From positions 1 to 8,768 of the forward strand of contig JAEZBU010000380.1 of NCBI GenBank assembly GCA_023426855.1: a stretch of 8,768 bases of DNA. The letters are read 5' to 3'. Origin of the DNA: Pseudomonadota bacterium. Lineage in GTDB: Bacteria; Pseudomonadota; Alphaproteobacteria; Rhizobiales; Hyphomicrobiaceae. The position numbers and the translations under genes were made by a program. Below the pieces are notes generated by a model, which was given only the letters and a program-made list of their open reading frames with translations, did no database searches and had not been told where the DNA came from. Below are positions 6,248-8,768 of this stretch, in pieces (position 1 is the first letter of the stretch; each line of letters begins with the position of its first letter).

Positions 6248-7306
6248 ATGAACCGCTATCGCGATTTGGGGCCTAGGACGATCCGCGCACTTGGGCTGGC
6301 GGTTCTGGCTTTCGCCTTTACCGCCGTCGGCAATCCGGCGGAGGCTCAACGGCGTGGTGGTGCAAGTGATACGCCGCCTGTCGTCACCGCGGTCGATATT
6401 CGCGTCGAACGGATCAACGAACGCGTCGCCGCTGTCGGATCCGGCCGCGCGCGACAACAGGTGACGCTGACGACGCGCGTTGCCGGCGTGATCTCGGAAG
6501 TGCTGTTTGAGGGCGGCCAGAAAGTCGAAGCCGGACAGGTGCTCCTGCGCCTCAATTCGGAACCCGAGGCAATCGCCGTTGAAACTGCGGAAGCGCAACG
6601 CGCCCAGGCCGCGGACGCGGTGGAACGATACAAGCAGCTCAATGAAAGCTCGGTGTCGCGGGTCACGCGTGCTGAGGCGGATACCGCGCTGAAGGTCGCC
6701 GACGCGGCGCTGCGCCGGGCGCGTGAGGATCTGGACCGGATGACGATCCGTGCGCCGTTCGCCGGCATCATGGGCTTGACCAACCTGCAGACGGGCGACT
6801 ATCTCGCGGTCGGCAATCCGGTCGCCACCATTGATGACCGCTCCACAATCATCATCGAGTTCACCGTACCGGAAGCCGCCGCGCCTTCGATCCGCATCGG
6901 CATGCCGATGCGCGCCAGTTTGGCAGCGCGTCCGGGTGAGATCCATAACGGCAAGGTGCAGGCCGTCGACACGCGTATCGATCCTTTGACGCGAACGCTC
7001 ACCGTGCGCGGGGAGATTCCGAACACGGATTTTGCGCTGATCCCCGGTTCGACGTTTTCCGTTTCCGTGACCCTGGCAGGCGATGAGGTGCCTGTCGTGC
7101 CGGGACTGGCCATCCAGTGGGATCGCAACGGTGCCTTCGTCTGGCGCCTCAAGCCCGACAATGCGATCGAACGGGTCAACGTCGCGATCCTCGCGCGCAA
7201 CGGTGATCGCGTCTACCTCGATGCACCGCTGAAGGCGGGCGAAAAGGTCATTCATGAAGGTGGCGGTCTGCTGCGTGCGGGCCAGGCCGTGAAGCAGCAG
7301 GGTTGA
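6248..7306 (+). CDS. RND efflux system periplasmic adaptor subunit (HlyD/MexA-like membrane fusion protein)
   Basis: A 352-residue adaptor that links an RND pump in the inner membrane to an outer-membrane channel. Residues 1-33 form a signal peptide ending in AEA before Gln34; there is no lipobox cysteine, so it is probably anchored by contact rather than by lipid. The mature part shows the first lipoyl half-motif (VAGVISEVLFEGGQKVEAGQ, about 78-97), an alpha-helical hairpin (about 107-163), the second lipoyl half (MTIRAPFAGIMGLTNLQTGD, about 165-184), then beta-barrel and membrane-proximal domains (from about 200, with VDTRIDPLTRTLTVRGEIPN). Length and order are normal. The inner-membrane pump starts at its stop codon, so the two are translated together. 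The transported compounds cannot be read from the sequence; family members export drugs, dyes, plant phenolics or solvents. Confidence 0.94.
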   Translation: MNRYRDLGPRTIRALGLAVLAFAFTAVGNPAEAQRRGGASDTPPVVTAVDIRVERINERVAAVGSGRARQQVTLTTRVAGVISEVLFEGGQKVEAGQVLLRLNSEPEAIAVETAEAQRAQAADAVERYKQLNESSVSRVTRAEADTALKVADAALRRAREDLDRMTIRAPFAGIMGLTNLQTGDYLAVGNPVATIDDRSTIIIEFTVPEAAAPSIRIGMPMRASLAARPGEIHNGKVQAVDTRIDPLTRTLTVRGEIPNTDFALIPGSTFSVSVTLAGDEVPVVPGLAIQWDRNGAFVWRLKPDNAIERVNVAILARNGDRVYLDAPLKAGEKVIHEGGGLLRAGQAVKQQG

Positions 7307-7311
7307 TGACC

Positions 7312-8768
7312 ATGAACACCAACGATCAATCCATGCCTCCCCCTAAGACGGGCGATGACGGCGGTTGGGTCGGCATTTTCGTCCGCCGGCCGATCCTCGC
7401 CATGGTTCTGAACCTGCTCATCATTATCGCAGGCATCGCGGCCGTGCAGTCGATAGAAATCCGCGAACTGCCGGATGTCGATCGGCCGGTCGTCAGCATC
7501 CGCACCAGCTATCCTGGCGCGACGCCGGAAAGCATGGATGCGCAGATCACGGCTATCATCGAAAGCGCGGTGTCGCGCGTTCAGGGCGTGACGGGTATTT
7601 CGTCGAATTCGTCCTATGGCTCCAGCCGCGTCGCCGTCGAATTTTCAACGTCCACCGATCTGCAAACTGCGGCGATGGATGTGCGTGATGCGGTTGCTGG
7701 CGTAACCAATCAGCTTCCGCGCGACATGGACACCGAACCGCGCGTGGTCAAGGCGGATGCCGACGCGTCGCCGATCATTCGCATGGCCGTTGCGTCCGAC
7801 AAGCTTTCTGAAAGCGAACTGACCGATCTCGTCTCCAACGTCATCGAGGATCGGCTGGCGGCCGTCGAAGGCGTGGCACAGGCGAATTCTTACGGCTTGC
7901 GCGCCAAAACCATCGAAGTGCGGGTATCTCAGGTCGCCCTGGCCGCGCGCGGCTTGGCCTTGAGCGATCTCATTTCGGCAATCGGGCTGGCGTCGGTGAA
8001 TACGCCGTCCGGCGCACTCGAAAACGCGACTCAGCAGTTGATTGTGCGGGCCGAAGCGCCGATCGCCACGCCGGAGGATGTCGCGGCACTGGAGATCAAC
8101 GCGCAGACCAAGGTCAGCGATGTGGCTTTCGTACGCTGGGCCTTCCAGGACGCAACGGCCTACACGCGCCTCGACGGCAAGACAGCGATCGGCGTCGAGA
8201 TCATCCGCCAGGCCAAGGCCAATACCATCGCGATTTCCGACGGCGTCAAGGCGGCCATCGCCGAACTGAAGCAGACGTTGCCGCCCGATGTAACCATTGC
8301 TGTGACGTCGGACGACGCCATCTTCATCAGCGAGTCGATCCGCGAGGTTGTGATCACTCTGGTGCTGGCGACGATCATCGTGATCGGCATCATCTATGCG
8401 TTCCTCGGCTCAGTGCGTGAAACCATCGCGCCGGCTTTTGCCATTCCCGTTTCGCTGATCGGCACGCTGGCGGCAATTTGGTTTGCGGGCTTTTCGATTA
8501 ACATCCTGACACTGCTGGCGCTGGTGATCGCGACCGGTCTGGTCGTGGACGACGCGATCATCGTCATCGAAAACATCGCGCGCTTTCGCGCCATGGGCGT
8601 GGGGCCGCGCGCCTCCGCCGTGATCGGCACACGCCAGATCGTCTTCGCGGTGTTGTCGACGACCGTCACGCTCATTGCGGTGTTCGTGCCGATTTCCTTC
8701 ATGCCGGGCGTGGTTGGCAATCTGTTCTCGGAGTTCGGCTTCGTGCTGGCCTTCGCGGTGTCGATTTC
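7312..8768 (+). CDS. RND efflux inner-membrane pump, HAE1-like (3' end outside the window)
   Basis: The first 485 residues of what should be a protein of about 1,030 residues; the open frame continues past the right edge. It begins with a short cytoplasmic tail, then VGIFVRRPILAMVLNLLIII (first membrane helix about 28-46) and IRELPDVDRPVVSIRTSYPG, the hallmark of RND porters. A large periplasmic porter domain (about 47-340) follows, then helices at about 346-366, 372-394 and 397-418. The fourth helix carries GLVVDDAIIVIENIAR with Asp413 and Asp414, equivalent to the proton-relay Asp407/Asp408 of AcrB, so the pump looks active and of the multidrug rather than the heavy-metal type. The start at 7312 is preferred because AGGG lies nine bases upstream; ATG at 7306 overlaps the adaptor stop (TGATG) but has a spacing of only three. 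A TolC-like partner is not in view. Confidence 0.95.
   Translation, partial: MNTNDQSMPPPKTGDDGGWVGIFVRRPILAMVLNLLIIIAGIAAVQSIEIRELPDVDRPVVSIRTSYPGATPESMDAQITAIIESAVSRVQGVTGISSNSSYGSSRVAVEFSTSTDLQTAAMDVRDAVAGVTNQLPRDMDTEPRVVKADADASPIIRMAVASDKLSESELTDLVSNVIEDRLAAVEGVAQANSYGLRAKTIEVRVSQVALAARGLALSDLISAIGLASVNTPSGALENATQQLIVRAEAPIATPEDVAALEINAQTKVSDVAFVRWAFQDATAYTRLDGKTAIGVEIIRQAKANTIAISDGVKAAIAELKQTLPPDVTIAVTSDDAIFISESIREVVITLVLATIIVIGIIYAFLGSVRETIAPAFAIPVSLIGTLAAIWFAGFSINILTLLALVIATGLVVDDAIIVIENIARFRAMGVGPRASAVIGTRQIVFAVLSTTVTLIAVFVPISFMPGVVGNLFSEFGFVLAFAVSI

Noticed and set aside
6224..7255. Long minus-strand open frame (343 codons) opposite the RND adaptor
   Set aside because: The adaptor shows lipoyl and barrel motifs; the antisense translation is Arg/Asp-rich without any domain.
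7365..7688. Plus-strand frame of 107 codons inside the RND pump gene
   Set aside because: It is out of frame with the pump, whose reading frame is continuous from 7306 to the right edge with all expected RND motifs.

Overview
The window is GC-rich, gene-dense DNA that looks like a Gram-negative, probably alphaproteobacterial (Hyphomicrobiales/Bradyrhizobium-like) chromosome. That placement is an inference from codon use, the TRAP transporter and RND pump families and the style of the proteins. There is no rRNA, tRNA, CRISPR array, transposase or phage gene in view.

Region 1 (about 36-5932) reads as one catabolic module arranged divergently around a 217-nt control region. On the minus strand, in transcription order, are dctP (periplasmic binding protein), dctQ (small membrane subunit), dctM (large permease) and an isocitrate/isopropylmalate-dehydrogenase-family enzyme. 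On the plus strand are a GntR/FCD regulator and an amidohydrolase closely resembling 2-pyrone-4,6-dicarboxylate lactonase (LigI type). The simplest reading is that a carboxylate, perhaps a lactone or lactone precursor, enters through the TRAP system, is hydrolysed by the lactonase-like enzyme, and a resulting hydroxy acid is oxidatively decarboxylated by the dehydrogenase. The order of the enzyme steps and the substrate are inference. The divergent region has a perfect 8-bp inverted repeat (ATGAATGC/GCATTCAT, 15-nt spacer) just in front of dctP and two further GAATGC half-sites nearer the regulator, one inside a promoter-like element. This fits autoregulated control by the GntR protein with the imported compound or its product as inducer.

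Region 2 (5895-6247) is about 350 nt without a confident gene. It holds a GC-rich hairpin just after the amidohydrolase and short open frames on both strands that I cannot assign.

Region 3 (6248-8768) is the start of an RND multidrug-type efflux operon: a periplasmic adaptor with a cleavable signal peptide, then an HAE1-like inner-membrane pump running off the right edge, with stop and start codons practically overlapping. It appears functionally unrelated to the catabolic module.

No radically new system is evident. The most interesting object is the uncharacterised substrate and pathway of the TRAP/dehydrogenase/lactonase cluster together with its operator layout.
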